The notes beneath the pieces are model-generated. The model did no database searches. It was not told the origin of the DNA and was given only the letters and a program-made list of their open reading frames with translations. A DNA stretch of 64,000 nucleotides from Bog-473 sp963701955 (GTDB lineage Bacteria > Actinomycetota > Acidimicrobiia > Acidimicrobiales > RAAP-2): assembly GCA_963701955.1 (NCBI GenBank), contig OY969694.1, positions 2,356,001 to 2,420,000 of the forward strand. The letters are read 5' to 3'. The position numbers were made by a program, and so were the translations under genes. Shown here in pieces: positions 1 through 8,998 of the stretch. Positions within the stretch are counted from its first letter, which is position 1; the number at the start of each line of letters is the position of its first letter.

Positions 1-2
1 GC

Positions 3-494
3 GATCTCTCAACCGAGGTCTCGCCGGAAACGGTGAGCCCGATGGTCGTCTACCTCGCGTCCGAAGCCTGCGAGGAGAATGGACATGTGTACTCGGTGGC
101 GGGTGGACGTGTTGCCCGAATCATGACGATGGAAGCCCCTGGCGTAGTGTTCGACGCTCTCACTCCGGAGGCGATCGGTGGGCAAATCGGTGAGATCAAC
201 GGCCGCAGCAACGGAGACCTCGTCGAGCCGAGCTCGCTCGATGATGAGACGGCCGTGATCGGCTCCGCTCTCGCGGGCGGACCGACGGATGAGGCTCTAG
301 AATCCCAGGTCTCGCGCGCCTGGAGGGTTGACCGCTCCGGAACGCCCCTTGGAACGATCGCATTCCCCGCCTTCGCTTCCGCGACTGATCTCATGTTCGA
401 CCTCGCTCAGCAGATCCTCTCGTCGCAGCGGGCGTTGACGCGCTCCGCCACGAGGGCGTTCAAACCTAGCTACTTCCCCCAGAAAAAGTCGTAG
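3..494 (+). CDS. C-terminal fragment of a short-chain dehydrogenase/reductase-like protein (cut by window edge)
   Basis: The frame is open from the left edge, so only about the last 163 residues are present; the N-terminal Rossmann nucleotide-binding motif and catalytic Tyr-x3-Lys would lie outside. The visible stretch MVVYLASEACEENGHVYS followed by VAGGRVARI is typical of the last helix and strand of SDR enzymes of the 3-hydroxyacyl-CoA/steroid dehydrogenase type. A tail of about 120 residues follows that I do not recognise; it is longer than a usual SDR end and could be a fused extension. The nearby PHA synthase fits a lipid or acyl-CoA context, but the substrate cannot be told. Confidence 0.5.
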   Translation, partial: DLSTEVSPETVSPMVVYLASEACEENGHVYSVAGGRVARIMTMEAPGVVFDALTPEAIGGQIGEINGRSNGDLVEPSSLDDETAVIGSALAGGPTDEALESQVSRAWRVDRSGTPLGTIAFPAFASATDLMFDLAQQILSSQRALTRSATRAFKPSYFPQKKS

Positions 495-598
495 GGAAAT
501 ACTCGCGATCAGCGTTCAGACCAACGGCAATGGCTTCAACACCTAGGGCCCGAGGGATTGAAGCCAATGCTCAGAACGTGAGGTGACCAGCCAACCCT

Positions 599-1600
599 GT
601 GGAGTCAATCTTCCCCGCGGGGATGCTGACCTTGTCCCCTGATCTCGAGCGGATCAACGCCCCCCTCGGCGACGAGCGCTTCTTCAGGCTCCATCGGGCG
701 TTCTTCGACACCCCCCTGGGCCGTCCGTCCATCCCGACCGAGACCCACGTGCGGTTGATGCTTGACCAAGGGCATCGCTCGCCTTACCAAGCTGGCCCGA
801 CGTCTCTAGGCGCGCGGCTTCGCCACCCGGACCTCGCTGACCGACCGCGCCCGAAAGGGGTCATCGACTGGCCCGCACGAACAGTGGTCAACACGCTGCG
901 CCGCCAGGCGAGCTGGTCGAAGGCGAGCTTCGTCGCCTCAACTTCGAGCCGGCAGGCCTGGCCAGCGAGACGGTCGGCGAGGCCAGGCCAAGGCCGCCCA
1001 TGCCCGGCGTAAGTTGTCGACCCTTGAGCACCCGGGTGCAGCGGACCGGGCGACGCTCGTGCGTCTCGAGTTCTTAGCCCAGCGGCTGTCCCAGGTGGCT
1101 GAGCGAACCCGCCAGCGTGCCGTCGAGGCGGTGACGCCCGTGCCGCCACCAGGCTCGTCTCGCTGCATGACCCGACTCGTCCCGTCCGCAGGGGCCGGCT
1201 CGGACGCCCCGTCGAGTTCGGCTACCAGGCCCAGGTGGCCGACAATTCGACGGGATCGTTGTCGACTGGCAGGTGGAGAAGGAAAATTCCGCCTGCGCGC
1301 CGATGCCGCCTGAGTCCATTGCACGTATCAAGGAGCGCACCCGCCAAGTGCCCAGGCCAAATGTCCAGAGCCGTCACCACCGACCGTGCTTATGGCAAAA
1401 GCGGCGGTCGACGCGGCCCTTGTCGAGCGGTGATCCCACGCAAGGGCAGCCCGGTGCGGCGAGAAGAGCCACCGAGAGATGGCGCCCTTCTCCAGCGATT
1501 GGTGCGCTGGAGAACCGTTCGGAGCGCCGGGTGCACTGGGAGGCTCAGGGCGCCACGGATTGGGCGATTCGCACCGACCGACGGCTCACCGAGGCACAAC
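599..1600 (+). pseudogene. Decayed IS5/ISNCY-like transposase remnant
   Basis: No single frame runs through, but pieces of one transposase appear in the right order in shifting frames: LERINAPLGDERFF and GRPSIPTETHVRLM (about 640-760), ARLTKLARRL, a stop, then ARGFATRTSLTD (about 770-840), ATRLVSLHDPTRP and GRPVEFGYQAQVADN (about 1140-1245), SIARIKERTRQVPR (about 1312-1355), RAVTTDRAYGK (about 1368-1398) and a damaged VIPRKGSP segment (about 1425-1450). The N-terminal block joins directly to a block normally far downstream, so there is an internal deletion as well as several frameshifts. I recognise the order from IS5/ISNCY-type DDE transposases; exact family is uncertain. No clear terminal inverted repeats were found. 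Confidence 0.75.
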
Positions 1601-1717
1601 GTGCCGCACTGTGGCCGTCTGTCGGAGTTATCTCGAGGCGAACCGAGCCGGCACCGAGCCTCAAGCTCGGGACCATAGACCCTACGCAGACCCTCCCGTC
1701 TCTGCCTAGCCTCCGAG

Positions 1718-3445
1718 TTGGTGAGCAAGAACGAGAACGAAGAGCGAACTGAGGACTCGATCAGGGACCGCTTGGCCATCGTCGAGAGTCCGCTGGATTC
1801 AATGGATCCCGTCTCCTTCGGACGCACGTTGCTCGGCGCGGGACCATCTCTGTTGAGACATCCCATCGGGGTCATCTCCGCGAACGCCAGATGGGCCATC
1901 GGGCTGCTCGCAGCATTTGGCGCCACGCTCGAGCGCCTCGTGGGACAGGAGGCAGAGGGCCCACTTTCGCCCGCAAGAGGTGACAAGCGGTTCGATGATC
2001 CGGCGTACCGTGAGAATCCCCTGTACTACCTGGTCGAGCAGGAGTACCTGCTCGGTCGCCAACTCGTTCTCGAACTCCTCGATGTCGCTGCCCTTGAAGA
2101 AAAGAAGGACGCCAAGGCCAGATTCGGGGCGAACTTTCTGCTGGACGCGCTTGCGCCGACCAACACCCTCATCGGCAACCCGGCAGCGATACGAGAGGCC
2201 TTCAACACGGGAGGGGCAAGCCTGTTTCGTGGGTCGAGAAACATGCTGCACGATCTCAAGGACAACGGAGGTTGGCCCTCTCAAGTCGATGCCAGGGGCT
2301 TCGAACTCGGCGTCAACATGGCGGTGACACCTGGACAGGTGGTCTACCGCTCTCGCCTAATCGAGTTGATCCAATACGAACCGCAGACCCCGGAAGTCCA
2401 CGAGACCCCACTGCTGTTCTGCCCAGCATGGATCAACAAGTACTACATCTCAGACCTCGCGCCTGGTAAGAGCCTGATTGAGTGGGCCGTCCAGCACGGC
2501 CAGGACTGCTTTGCCATCAGCTACCGCAACCCTGACGAATCACTGCGCGACCTGACCTTCGAGGACTACTGGCTCGAAGGACCGGCCGACGCGGTGCGGG
2601 TCATCAAGAAGATCACGGGTTCTCCCCAAGTCAATACCATTTCGGTCTGCCTAGGCGGAACGCTGACGGCTATCGGCATGGCCAAGAATGCGGCGGACCG
2701 AGACACTTCGATCAAATCGTCGACGTTCCTCAATACGCACACGGATTTCTCGATCCCCGGGATACTAGGGGTCTTCACTGATGAATCCACGATCGCTGGC
2801 CTCGAGCGAAAGATGAAGAAGCACGGCTACCTCGATGCGGACAAGATGGCCCATACCTTCGACGCGCTCCGCGCATCTGACCTTGTATTTCACTACGTCG
2901 GCAACAACTGGCTCCAAGGCAAGAAGCCGCCGGCGTTTGATCTTCTCGTTTGGAACAAGGACAGCACGCGGATGCCCGCCAAGATGCATTCGCGATATCT
3001 GCGCTCGTGCTTCCTGCGGAACGAGTTCTCTCGTGGCGTCTTCGAATTCAACGGTGAGAAGCTCGATCCTTCGAAGGTCACCGCTCCGATCTATGTTCTC
3101 TCGGCCATCGAGGATCACATCGTCCCCTGGAAATCGGCGTTCAAGACCACCCACGTCCTCGGTGGCCCGGCACGCTTCGTCTTGTCGAATGCGGGGCATA
3201 TTGCTGGAATCGTCAACCCTCCTCATCCGAAGTGCCGCTACTGGGTGGCCGACAGAGAGTTGCCCGACGATCCGGACATCTGGCGGGAGCGGGCGGCCCC
3301 CCACGAAGGAACATGGTGGGAGGACTGGACCGGTTGGATCTCCGAGCAGAGTGGGGCACTCCAACCCGCTCCCACGAGTCTAGGAAGTGATGAATTCGCA
3401 CCGCTGATGCCGGCACCCGGCAGCTACGTGCTCACGCGCGCATGA
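1718..3445 (+). CDS. phaC: Poly(3-hydroxyalkanoate) synthase family protein (class I PhaC-like)
   Basis: The 575-residue product has the family's usual length. An N-terminal PhaC_N-like region (to about residue 270, with MAVTPGQVVYRSRLIELIQY and LLFCPAWINKYYI) precedes an alpha/beta-hydrolase core. The lipase-like box reads SVCLGGTL with the nucleophile Cys311; Asp466 (AIEDHIVPW) and His494 (NAGHIAGIVNPP) complete the Cys-Asp-His triad. Members polymerise 3-hydroxyacyl-CoA at storage granules. No phaA, phaB or phasin gene is adjacent, so a role in a different acyl-CoA chemistry is possible. The start is uncertain: TTG 1718, GTG 1721 and ATG 1802 are all in frame, and no strong ribosome binding site marks one. 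Confidence 0.8.
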   Translation: MVSKNENEERTEDSIRDRLAIVESPLDSMDPVSFGRTLLGAGPSLLRHPIGVISANARWAIGLLAAFGATLERLVGQEAEGPLSPARGDKRFDDPAYRENPLYYLVEQEYLLGRQLVLELLDVAALEEKKDAKARFGANFLLDALAPTNTLIGNPAAIREAFNTGGASLFRGSRNMLHDLKDNGGWPSQVDARGFELGVNMAVTPGQVVYRSRLIELIQYEPQTPEVHETPLLFCPAWINKYYISDLAPGKSLIEWAVQHGQDCFAISYRNPDESLRDLTFEDYWLEGPADAVRVIKKITGSPQVNTISVCLGGTLTAIGMAKNAADRDTSIKSSTFLNTHTDFSIPGILGVFTDESTIAGLERKMKKHGYLDADKMAHTFDALRASDLVFHYVGNNWLQGKKPPAFDLLVWNKDSTRMPAKMHSRYLRSCFLRNEFSRGVFEFNGEKLDPSKVTAPIYVLSAIEDHIVPWKSAFKTTHVLGGPARFVLSNAGHIAGIVNPPHPKCRYWVADRELPDDPDIWRERAAPHEGTWWEDWTGWISEQSGALQPAPTSLGSDEFAPLMPAPGSYVLTRA

Positions 3446-3470
3446 CCTCTCTGAGTACGGAGAGGGTCTT
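3446..3470 (+). terminator. Possible stem-loop after phaC-like gene
   Basis: CCTCTC (3446-3451) and GAGAGG (3460-3465) can form a 6-bp stem with an 8-nt loop immediately after the stop codon, followed by the weak T-rich GTCTTT. Position suggests a terminator; the short stem and poor T-run keep confidence low. Confidence 0.3.
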
Positions 3471-3919
3471 TGAAGATCTCTGCACCTTCAACGGGTACCG
3501 GATCCATGTGCGCGTTGATCAGCGCTCTGACGAACGCCCAATCGCGCCGGTCTGAAGAGCGTCAGGCGACCGGATTCGACGCCGGTCGCGTCCGGTGGAC
3601 GCGCAACCAGTTCAGCCGCCCAATCCCGGTGAGCATTTGCTCCGAATTACCTTAGAACCTGCCCGTGACTAGAGCGGGCGGAACTTATGACGAGTGGACC
3701 GCGTCTCTTGAACCGCACGGGTGCGGGCCGAAGGGCGGCGTGTGCCAACCCGGAGGGCCGGGGCGCAGTGGCGGTCCCTCAGATTCTGTTCATGATTCGT
3801 TGGTCGTCGCGTTGCGTGTCTCGGATGTGCTCGAACCACCTGGTCGATGTCCACAGAGCCCCTTGACCGCATGGGCTCTGACTCGTCGCTCGCTGTGTCC
3901 ACGCGACGGCCATTGAATT
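3466..3919. other. Intergenic stretch with no recognisable gene
   Basis: No frame shows recognisable protein similarity or a good ribosome binding site. The only structure I see is the operator-like palindrome at its right end (3920-3935). It may be scar DNA from past insertions in this accessory region. Confidence 0.4.
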
Positions 3920-3935
3920 TGGAGTACTTACTACA
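3920..3935. promoter_or_regulatory. TetR-type operator candidate upstream of the solute-binding protein gene
   Basis: The 16-bp sequence TGGAGTACTTACTACA is a TGtAGTA-N2-TACTACA palindrome with one arm mismatch. The same palindrome in perfect form lies in the P450 promoter at 6156-6171, and the tetR-type gene sits between them. A -10-like TACAGT (3932-3937) overlaps the right arm in the same relative position as the P450 -10 element. Control by the local TetR protein is inference. Confidence 0.6.
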
Positions 3936-4004
3936 GTTGGACTAAACTGCCTGGTGGTGTGATCACCAAGTTTCATCTCAACACAATGAGGGGGAGTGAT
4001 ATCC

Positions 4005-5213
4005 ATGCGAAAGCGTGATGGGGGCTGTTGGGCCAGGTTTGCGAGCGTGCTGAGCGTGCTCACGCTGTTGGGAGCAGGATTGGTCCTCCCGACAGGATCG
4101 GCCGGCGCTGCACAGCCGAGCGGCACGCCGATCAAGATCGGCTACCTCATGACGAAGACGGGTCCCACCGACATCGACAATGCACCGTCGTTCGCCGTGG
4201 CAGTCAAATGGATCAACGCCCACGGAGGCGTCGCCGGGCACCCGGTCCAACTCGTCACTGATCTCGAGTCCGGCGATGTCGCCGTCGCGGTGACCGATGC
4301 CAAGAAGCTCGTCGGCGATGGTGTCGATGCGATCGTCGACTCCGACGCCAACGACTCCGCGTGGGCGTCGATCCCCGAGAAAGCCGGTGTTCCGGTGTTC
4401 TTGTCGGCTGACACCCTGGCGTTTGCGGGAAGTGACGACGCCTTCGGGTCCCCGCAGGTGGTCACGGTCACTACGCCTTTGATCATGCTGGCGGCCAAGA
4501 AGTTCGGAGGGGCCAACAAACTGGCGGTGCTGTACTGCACGGAGTACTCCCAGTGCAGCCAAGCCGTGCCGTACTACTCGTCGATCGGCAAGAAGTACGG
4601 CGTAAACGTCGTCTACAGCGCGGCAGCGTCTCAATCGGCCCCGAACTACCTGGCGCAGTGCCTCGCGGCCAAGGCGGCCGGGGCGAACAGCCTGTTCGTC
4701 GCCTCCAGCGCAGACGTGGCCGTGCGGGTGGTCAAGGACTGTGCCAGACAGGGGTACACGCCGCACCTCCTGGCGGGGTCGGGGTCGTACCAGAAGTCCT
4801 TCGCTGGAAGTCCAGGAACGAATGGGCTGATCGTATCCGACCAAAACGTTCCGTTCTTCGACACGAGCGTGCCCGCAATCAAGACCATGACAGAGGCCTT
4901 TGACAAGTACGACCCAGCCATCACGAAGTCGTCGAACTACGACGACTCTGCTGTATGGAACTGGATCATCGGCGCGCTCCTCGTAGATGCAGGCAAGGCC
5001 GCCAACTGGACCCCGAGCACCCAGATCACACCCGCGGCGGTGCGCAGCGCGCTGTTCACGCTGCACACGACGACCGCCGGTGGCCTGATGAACCAAGAGA
5101 CGTTCAACGAGGGGAAGCCACAGACCAACAACTGCTCTTACACAGTGACAATCAAGAACAACAAGTTCGTCCTCCCATACGGGTTGAAGGCGACCTGCCT
5201 CACGACGAGCTAA
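4005..5213 (+). CDS. Branched-chain amino acid-type ABC transporter substrate-binding protein (Peripla_BP_6-like)
   Basis: A secreted type I periplasmic-binding protein of about 402 residues. The N-terminus has MRKR, a hydrophobic stretch (about residues 10-32) and an Ala-rich cleavage region (GSAGAAQ), so it is a signal peptide; no clear lipobox Cys follows. The mature part begins IKIGYLMTKTGPTDI, the family's first strand, and shows two alternating alpha/beta lobes. ATG 4005 is chosen because GAGGGGGAG (3988-3996) lies 8 bases upstream; GTG 3996 is in frame but overlaps that site. No permease or ATPase genes are adjacent, so it is an orphan component or a sensor. The TetR-type operator at 3920 suggests induction with the P450 gene. 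Confidence 0.8.
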   Translation: MRKRDGGCWARFASVLSVLTLLGAGLVLPTGSAGAAQPSGTPIKIGYLMTKTGPTDIDNAPSFAVAVKWINAHGGVAGHPVQLVTDLESGDVAVAVTDAKKLVGDGVDAIVDSDANDSAWASIPEKAGVPVFLSADTLAFAGSDDAFGSPQVVTVTTPLIMLAAKKFGGANKLAVLYCTEYSQCSQAVPYYSSIGKKYGVNVVYSAAASQSAPNYLAQCLAAKAAGANSLFVASSADVAVRVVKDCARQGYTPHLLAGSGSYQKSFAGSPGTNGLIVSDQNVPFFDTSVPAIKTMTEAFDKYDPAITKSSNYDDSAVWNWIIGALLVDAGKAANWTPSTQITPAAVRSALFTLHTTTAGGLMNQETFNEGKPQTNNCSYTVTIKNNKFVLPYGLKATCLTTS

Positions 5214-5485
5214 GGATCATCCTTGAGAAGTGAACCCCGCGGCACGAGACGCACCGGGTCGTCGCCGCGATACAGACGTAATGTCGGTGTCCTCGTCGCG
5301 CCGCGTCACCAGGCTTGAGGCAATCGGCCGCTCCTTCACGCAGCGAAATAGACATCTGGTCCAAGTGGCTAAGAGCGGGTTTGCCGGATCCGAGTTTGCG
5401 AATTTCATGGGCTGATTCGCGGATGGAGCAGGGTCGAAATCCGACGAAGAATCTCGTAACCTCGTGAAGTGACTGATTCCCCCCC

Positions 5486-6148
5486 GTGCGGAGGCGGAGC
5501 GACGGCGAAGCAACGCGTCGGCGGGTTATCGACGCTGTCGTGGCAACAGTGATGGAGGTTGGCTACTACAAGGCCAGCTCCAACGAGATTGCACGCCGCG
5601 CTGGCGTGACGTGGAGTTCGATCAGCCACCTTTTCGGTTCGCGCGAACAGCTGATGTTGGATGTCCTGGTCGATATCGGAGACAGCATCGAACAGCACCT
5701 GGTGACTGCGACTATTGAAGGGATGTCGCTCGAGGATCGCCTACTGGGAGTTCTCGATGTCTTCGAGGCTGACATACCGCTCCACAAGGTACAGACGCAG
5801 ATCCTGCTCGATCTCGCCTCGAACCCTAGGGTCTCCGTGGATATCGGACGCGACATGCGTCGCAGAAACGCCGAGAAGTTCCAAGCCACCGCGAGAATCC
5901 TGCTGACACAGGTGCTCGGCGAAATTCGCGTCGAGGACGATGTCGTCATGTACGTCTTCGGCGCACTCAGTGGCTATCTGCAATGGCGAGAGCTAGCGCT
6001 GGTGGCAACAGAGCTGGGTGATGACGCGATGCGGCGGGAACTCCTGGTCTTCGGCGTTGCGGCAGCGTTGCGCGCTGAACTGGAGCGCCGAGGAACCCCG
6101 CTCAACCCGGTCAGCTCGCCGGCGCCGCGTGGGCGAACACGCCATTGA
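5486..6148 (+). CDS. TetR family transcriptional regulator
   Basis: A 220-residue protein with an N-terminal TetR_N helix-turn-helix at about residues 8-55: TRRRVIDAVVATVMEVGYY, then SSNEIARRAGVTWSSISHLF with the recognition helix ending in the expected aromatic residue, then GSREQLM. The remaining all-helical part is the ligand/dimer domain and is not diagnostic for a ligand. It lies between two genes preceded by a common TGTAGTA-type palindrome (3920 and 6156), which makes it the obvious candidate repressor of both. The GTG start at 5486 is the first in frame and directly follows a C-rich run without a clear ribosome binding site. Confidence 0.85.
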   Translation: MRRRSDGEATRRRVIDAVVATVMEVGYYKASSNEIARRAGVTWSSISHLFGSREQLMLDVLVDIGDSIEQHLVTATIEGMSLEDRLLGVLDVFEADIPLHKVQTQILLDLASNPRVSVDIGRDMRRRNAEKFQATARILLTQVLGEIRVEDDVVMYVFGALSGYLQWRELALVATELGDDAMRRELLVFGVAAALRAELERRGTPLNPVSSPAPRGRTRH

Positions 6149-6173
6149 CTCTAGTTGTAGTATTTACTACACT
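6145..6173 (+). promoter_or_regulatory. P450 promoter with embedded TetR-type operator
   Basis: TTGACT (6145-6150) and TACACT (6168-6173) are spaced by 17 bases, a near-consensus sigma-70-type promoter. The perfect palindrome TGTAGTA-TT-TACTACA (6156-6171) fills the spacer and overlaps the -10 element, the classic placement for repression. The site begins 8 bases after the tetR-type stop codon and about 105 bases before the chosen P450 start. Confidence 0.7.
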
Positions 6174-6277
6174 CAATGGCTGCTGGTAAGGCCGCGCGGG
6201 TGGTCCGACCTGTGCCTGCCCAATGCCCGACGCAACGAGACCAAGTGCAACTGATGGTCGCAGGAGAGGACACAGTC

Positions 6278-7468
6278 GTGACGGTAAGTAACCAGGCGAT
6301 GGAGATCGAATACGACCCTTTTGACCTCGAAACGGCGATCGACCCGTACCCCGTGTATCGCCGACTCCGCGATGAGGCACCGCTGTATCACAACGAACGG
6401 CTCGGCTTCTATGCGCTGAGCCGGTTCGAGGACGTCGAACGCGCACTCGTGAATCGGGAGGTATTCATCAACAGTCACGGGTCGACGCTCTCCCTGCTGG
6501 CGTCCGATGTCGCGATCCCGCCAGGTACGTTGGTGTTCGAAGACCCGCCAACCCATGCGATCCATCGTGCGTTGCTTTCGAGCATGTTCACTCCAAAACG
6601 GATCAGCACCCTCGAACCTGAGATCCGACGCCTGTGCGCCATGGTGCTCGACCCACTGGTGGGTGCGGGTGGCTTCGATTTCGTGTCGGATGTCGCAAAG
6701 CAGATACCCATGCGTGTGATCAGCATGCTGCTCGGTATCCCAACCGAAGATCAGGAAGACGTGCGGGACTTCTTCGCTGATCTGCGTTACAGCGACGACC
6801 AGAGCCTCGAGCAATCGATGAGCGGCACGCTCTTCGAGGACTACATCGCGTGGCGTGTGGAACACCCGTCCGACGACATCATGACCCAACTTCTCAACGC
6901 TGAGTTCGTCGATCACACCGGTGCAACGCGGTGTCTCACGCAGGAAGAGCTTCTGACGTACGTGAGTATTGTCGCAGCCGCCGGGAACGAGACGACGCGA
7001 GTCTTGATCAGCTGGATCGGAAAGTTGTTGTCGGACTATCCGGACCAACGGAGATGCTTGGTTGACAATCCTCAGGCGATTCCAAACGCGATCGACGAGA
7101 TCCTGCGCTTCGAGCCGCCATCGCCGCTCGATTGTCGGTACGTCTCTCGAGACATCGAGTACTACGGTGCGACGATCCCACGGGGTAGCGCGCTGGCTCT
7201 CGTGATCTCAGCCGCGAACCGCGACGAGCGCCAGTTCGTCGAGCCTCATCGATTCGACGTGCTGCGACCCACAGGCAGGATTCTGACCTTCGGATTCGGT
7301 CCGCACTACTGCCTCGGGCAGGCACTTGCTCGGTTGGAAGGCAGGGTCGTACTCGACGAAGTCATTAGACGCTTTCCCGACTGGGAAGTCGATGACGACC
7401 GCGCACAGTTCGACTACCCAGCCCCCGAGACCCGCGGCTGGTCAAGATTGCCAGTGACAACGACCTGA
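6278..7468 (+). CDS. Cytochrome P450 monooxygenase
   Basis: A soluble bacterial-type P450 of 396 residues (counted from GTG 6278). Seen in order: the I-helix oxygen-activation motif AGNETT (residues 235-240), the K-helix ExxR within DEILRFEPP, and the heme loop FGFGPHYCLGQALARLE with thiolate ligand Cys345. The GTG 6278 start is preferred because AGGAGA (6262-6267) lies 10 bases upstream; ATG 6254 and ATG 6176 are also in frame, but 6176 lies inside the transcription start region. No ferredoxin or ferredoxin reductase gene is next to it, so redox partners must be encoded elsewhere. Substrate unknown; the TetR-type control suggests a xenobiotic or lipid-like inducer. Confidence 0.9.
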   Translation: MTVSNQAMEIEYDPFDLETAIDPYPVYRRLRDEAPLYHNERLGFYALSRFEDVERALVNREVFINSHGSTLSLLASDVAIPPGTLVFEDPPTHAIHRALLSSMFTPKRISTLEPEIRRLCAMVLDPLVGAGGFDFVSDVAKQIPMRVISMLLGIPTEDQEDVRDFFADLRYSDDQSLEQSMSGTLFEDYIAWRVEHPSDDIMTQLLNAEFVDHTGATRCLTQEELLTYVSIVAAAGNETTRVLISWIGKLLSDYPDQRRCLVDNPQAIPNAIDEILRFEPPSPLDCRYVSRDIEYYGATIPRGSALALVISAANRDERQFVEPHRFDVLRPTGRILTFGFGPHYCLGQALARLEGRVVLDEVIRRFPDWEVDDDRAQFDYPAPETRGWSRLPVTTT

Positions 7469-7951
7469 TCTGACCGACAGAACAGCCGTCGACCGAAGTC
7501 GTGGACGGCGACGCAAGGGGGCAAGGGTGCAGTTACACGGCCCATGCCGACGTCTTGGAGTCCAGACGAGCCCTTTGGATTCGGTAGGTCTGGTTTGACC
7601 ACGTCCGTGCGCACCGAGAGGACCTCGCCAGGAAAACCACCGTACAGCTGGGGCGGGCACTACTCGCGAGGTTGCCGTCACATGGACACAACAGGTGGAG
7701 CGCGTCTGGCATCGACAAGACACCGGTGTCCTCGAACCATGATGGCCTCTTCACAACGCACGTAAATCGGTCAGATCGCCTGCGTGACGTCACGACGCTG
7801 AGAACGCGTGCTCTCGTTTCAGTGGCTGAGATCGGAGCTCTTCAAATGACACGCGGTGGCACCTATGTGGCATGACGCCCATTCGGAGTGCCTCGGCTCA
7901 GTGAGTCGATCCCACAAAGAGGCAGCTGACCTGCGAAGATCGACGAGAGTG
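7469..7951. other. Gene-free stretch left of the island boundary
   Basis: Nearly 500 bases with short open frames on both strands but none with recognisable motifs or a convincing ribosome binding site. It separates the P450 gene from the island's distal attachment repeat. I see no hairpin-plus-T-run terminator after the P450 stop. Confidence 0.4.
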
Positions 7952-7986
7952 AGAGCGGGCGACGGGAATCGAACCCGCGTTCTCAG
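7952..7986. repeat. Distal attachment-site repeat of the tRNA-Gly island
   Basis: These 35 bases are identical to 17965-17999, the 3' portion of the tRNA-Gly gene (T-arm, acceptor arm and part of the anticodon stem, on the minus strand). The similarity stops abruptly at 7987, where the sequence no longer follows the tRNA, so this is a partial copy and not a second gene. This is the footprint left when an element integrates into a tRNA 3' end and rebuilds it on one side. Confidence 0.85.
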
Positions 7987-8149
7987 ATTCTTGTTCCATT
8001 CGGTCACTCCCGCGTCCGCGACCTCGCGTCCACAATCCCGGCATGAAGGTTCTGTCAAACTCCGAGCTTCATATGGGCCGATCTCAGCTGGAGAGGGTCA
8101 TGGAGCCAGTTTCGCGACCCGGAGCCAATTCGAACCTTGCCTGCAGACG
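7987..8149. other. Short stretch between att repeat and first island gene
   Basis: Nothing recognisable. It holds the boundary just inside the repeat and the 3' flank of the minus-strand gene ending at 8150. Confidence 0.3.
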
Positions 8150-8869
8150 TCAGATCAGCCACTCCAAATCGCCGACCGCGTACTCCAAGAACTCCTCCCG
8201 TTCCTTCTTGTCCGGTTTTCGAAAGTCGGCTCGATGCAGCATCTGCCAGGTTGAATACGCTCCCGGATTGCCGTACGAGATGAGTCCAACGCCGACGCGA
8301 CCGGCCGCCCAGAGGAGGCGTTCGAGATATAGATCACTCCGTAAGTCCACTTCGTTGAAAAGCACCCACGAGTAATCGGAACCCTTACCCTGCACGAACG
8401 CCTGGAAGATCGAATCCAGATGAAATCCACCGAGACGCTCCACCTCGAATGAGTGGAACCGGTGATCGTCGTGCGGCCCCGAACGCCTCTTCGGCTTGCC
8501 GATAACGACAACGTCGGGGTGCATCCAATCGAGAAGGCCCTTTCGACCACCTCGCGCCGACACATGGGCCATTGCGTCCTTGAGGCTGTTCTTGGGGGCC
8601 CATGATTTCTGCAGTACGTGACTAGCCTTCTGGTAGAGGAGCGAGTCCCTCACGTTTTCCGCACCCGTGAATTCGATCACGCCGCCTTTGCCCTTGGCGA
8701 TGGCGAGTTTTGGATCCAGGACAGCTCGGTCGACAACATGCCGGACTTTGAGAGCATCCCAATTCCGTTCCTCGTTTAGGCCAGTCTCGAGTTTCGCCAG
8801 CGACGCCCGCTGATTTGGTTGTTTCTTGAGAAAATCCCTCAACAGCTGCACATCGGACCGCCGACCCAT
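8150..8869 (-). CDS. Uncharacterised protein, possible nuclease fold
   Basis: A 239-residue protein I do not recognise as a named family. The first ~70 residues (LLRDFLKKQPNQ...) look like a helical or winged-helix segment ending in GVIEFTG. The C-terminal half has MHPDVVVIG, then FHSFEVERL, then DSIFQAFVQG and YSWVLFNEVDL; an Asp followed by an E-x-E/R strand and a Gln-bearing helix resembles restriction-endonuclease-like folds, but the usual Lys is not at the expected place, so catalytic activity is doubtful. It is the first gene inside the island and shares orientation with the helicase-nuclease gene upstream of it, 129 bases apart. Confidence 0.55.
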   Translation of the reverse strand: MGRRSDVQLLRDFLKKQPNQRASLAKLETGLNEERNWDALKVRHVVDRAVLDPKLAIAKGKGGVIEFTGAENVRDSLLYQKASHVLQKSWAPKNSLKDAMAHVSARGGRKGLLDWMHPDVVVIGKPKRRSGPHDDHRFHSFEVERLGGFHLDSIFQAFVQGKGSDYSWVLFNEVDLRSDLYLERLLWAAGRVGVGLISYGNPGAYSTWQMLHRADFRKPDKKEREEFLEYAVGDLEWLI

Positions 8870-8998
8870 GATGGCAACCTTAATTCCGACGCATTGTCAC
8901 CGCTCGAAGGGTCGTTCGCACGCAGATCCTCCAGGATCCCGGGCCTATTCAATGGTTCTGAAGGATACCGACGACGGCCTAATCCGAGGAAGTCTCCG

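Noticed and set aside
7533..7875. Small genes in the stretch left of the island
   Set aside because: Short frames on both strands without ribosome binding sites, motifs or coding-like composition.
7952..8005. A second tRNA-Gly gene at the left repeat
   Set aside because: Only the 3' half is present; the anticodon loop, D-arm and 5' acceptor strand do not follow, so it cannot fold as a tRNA.
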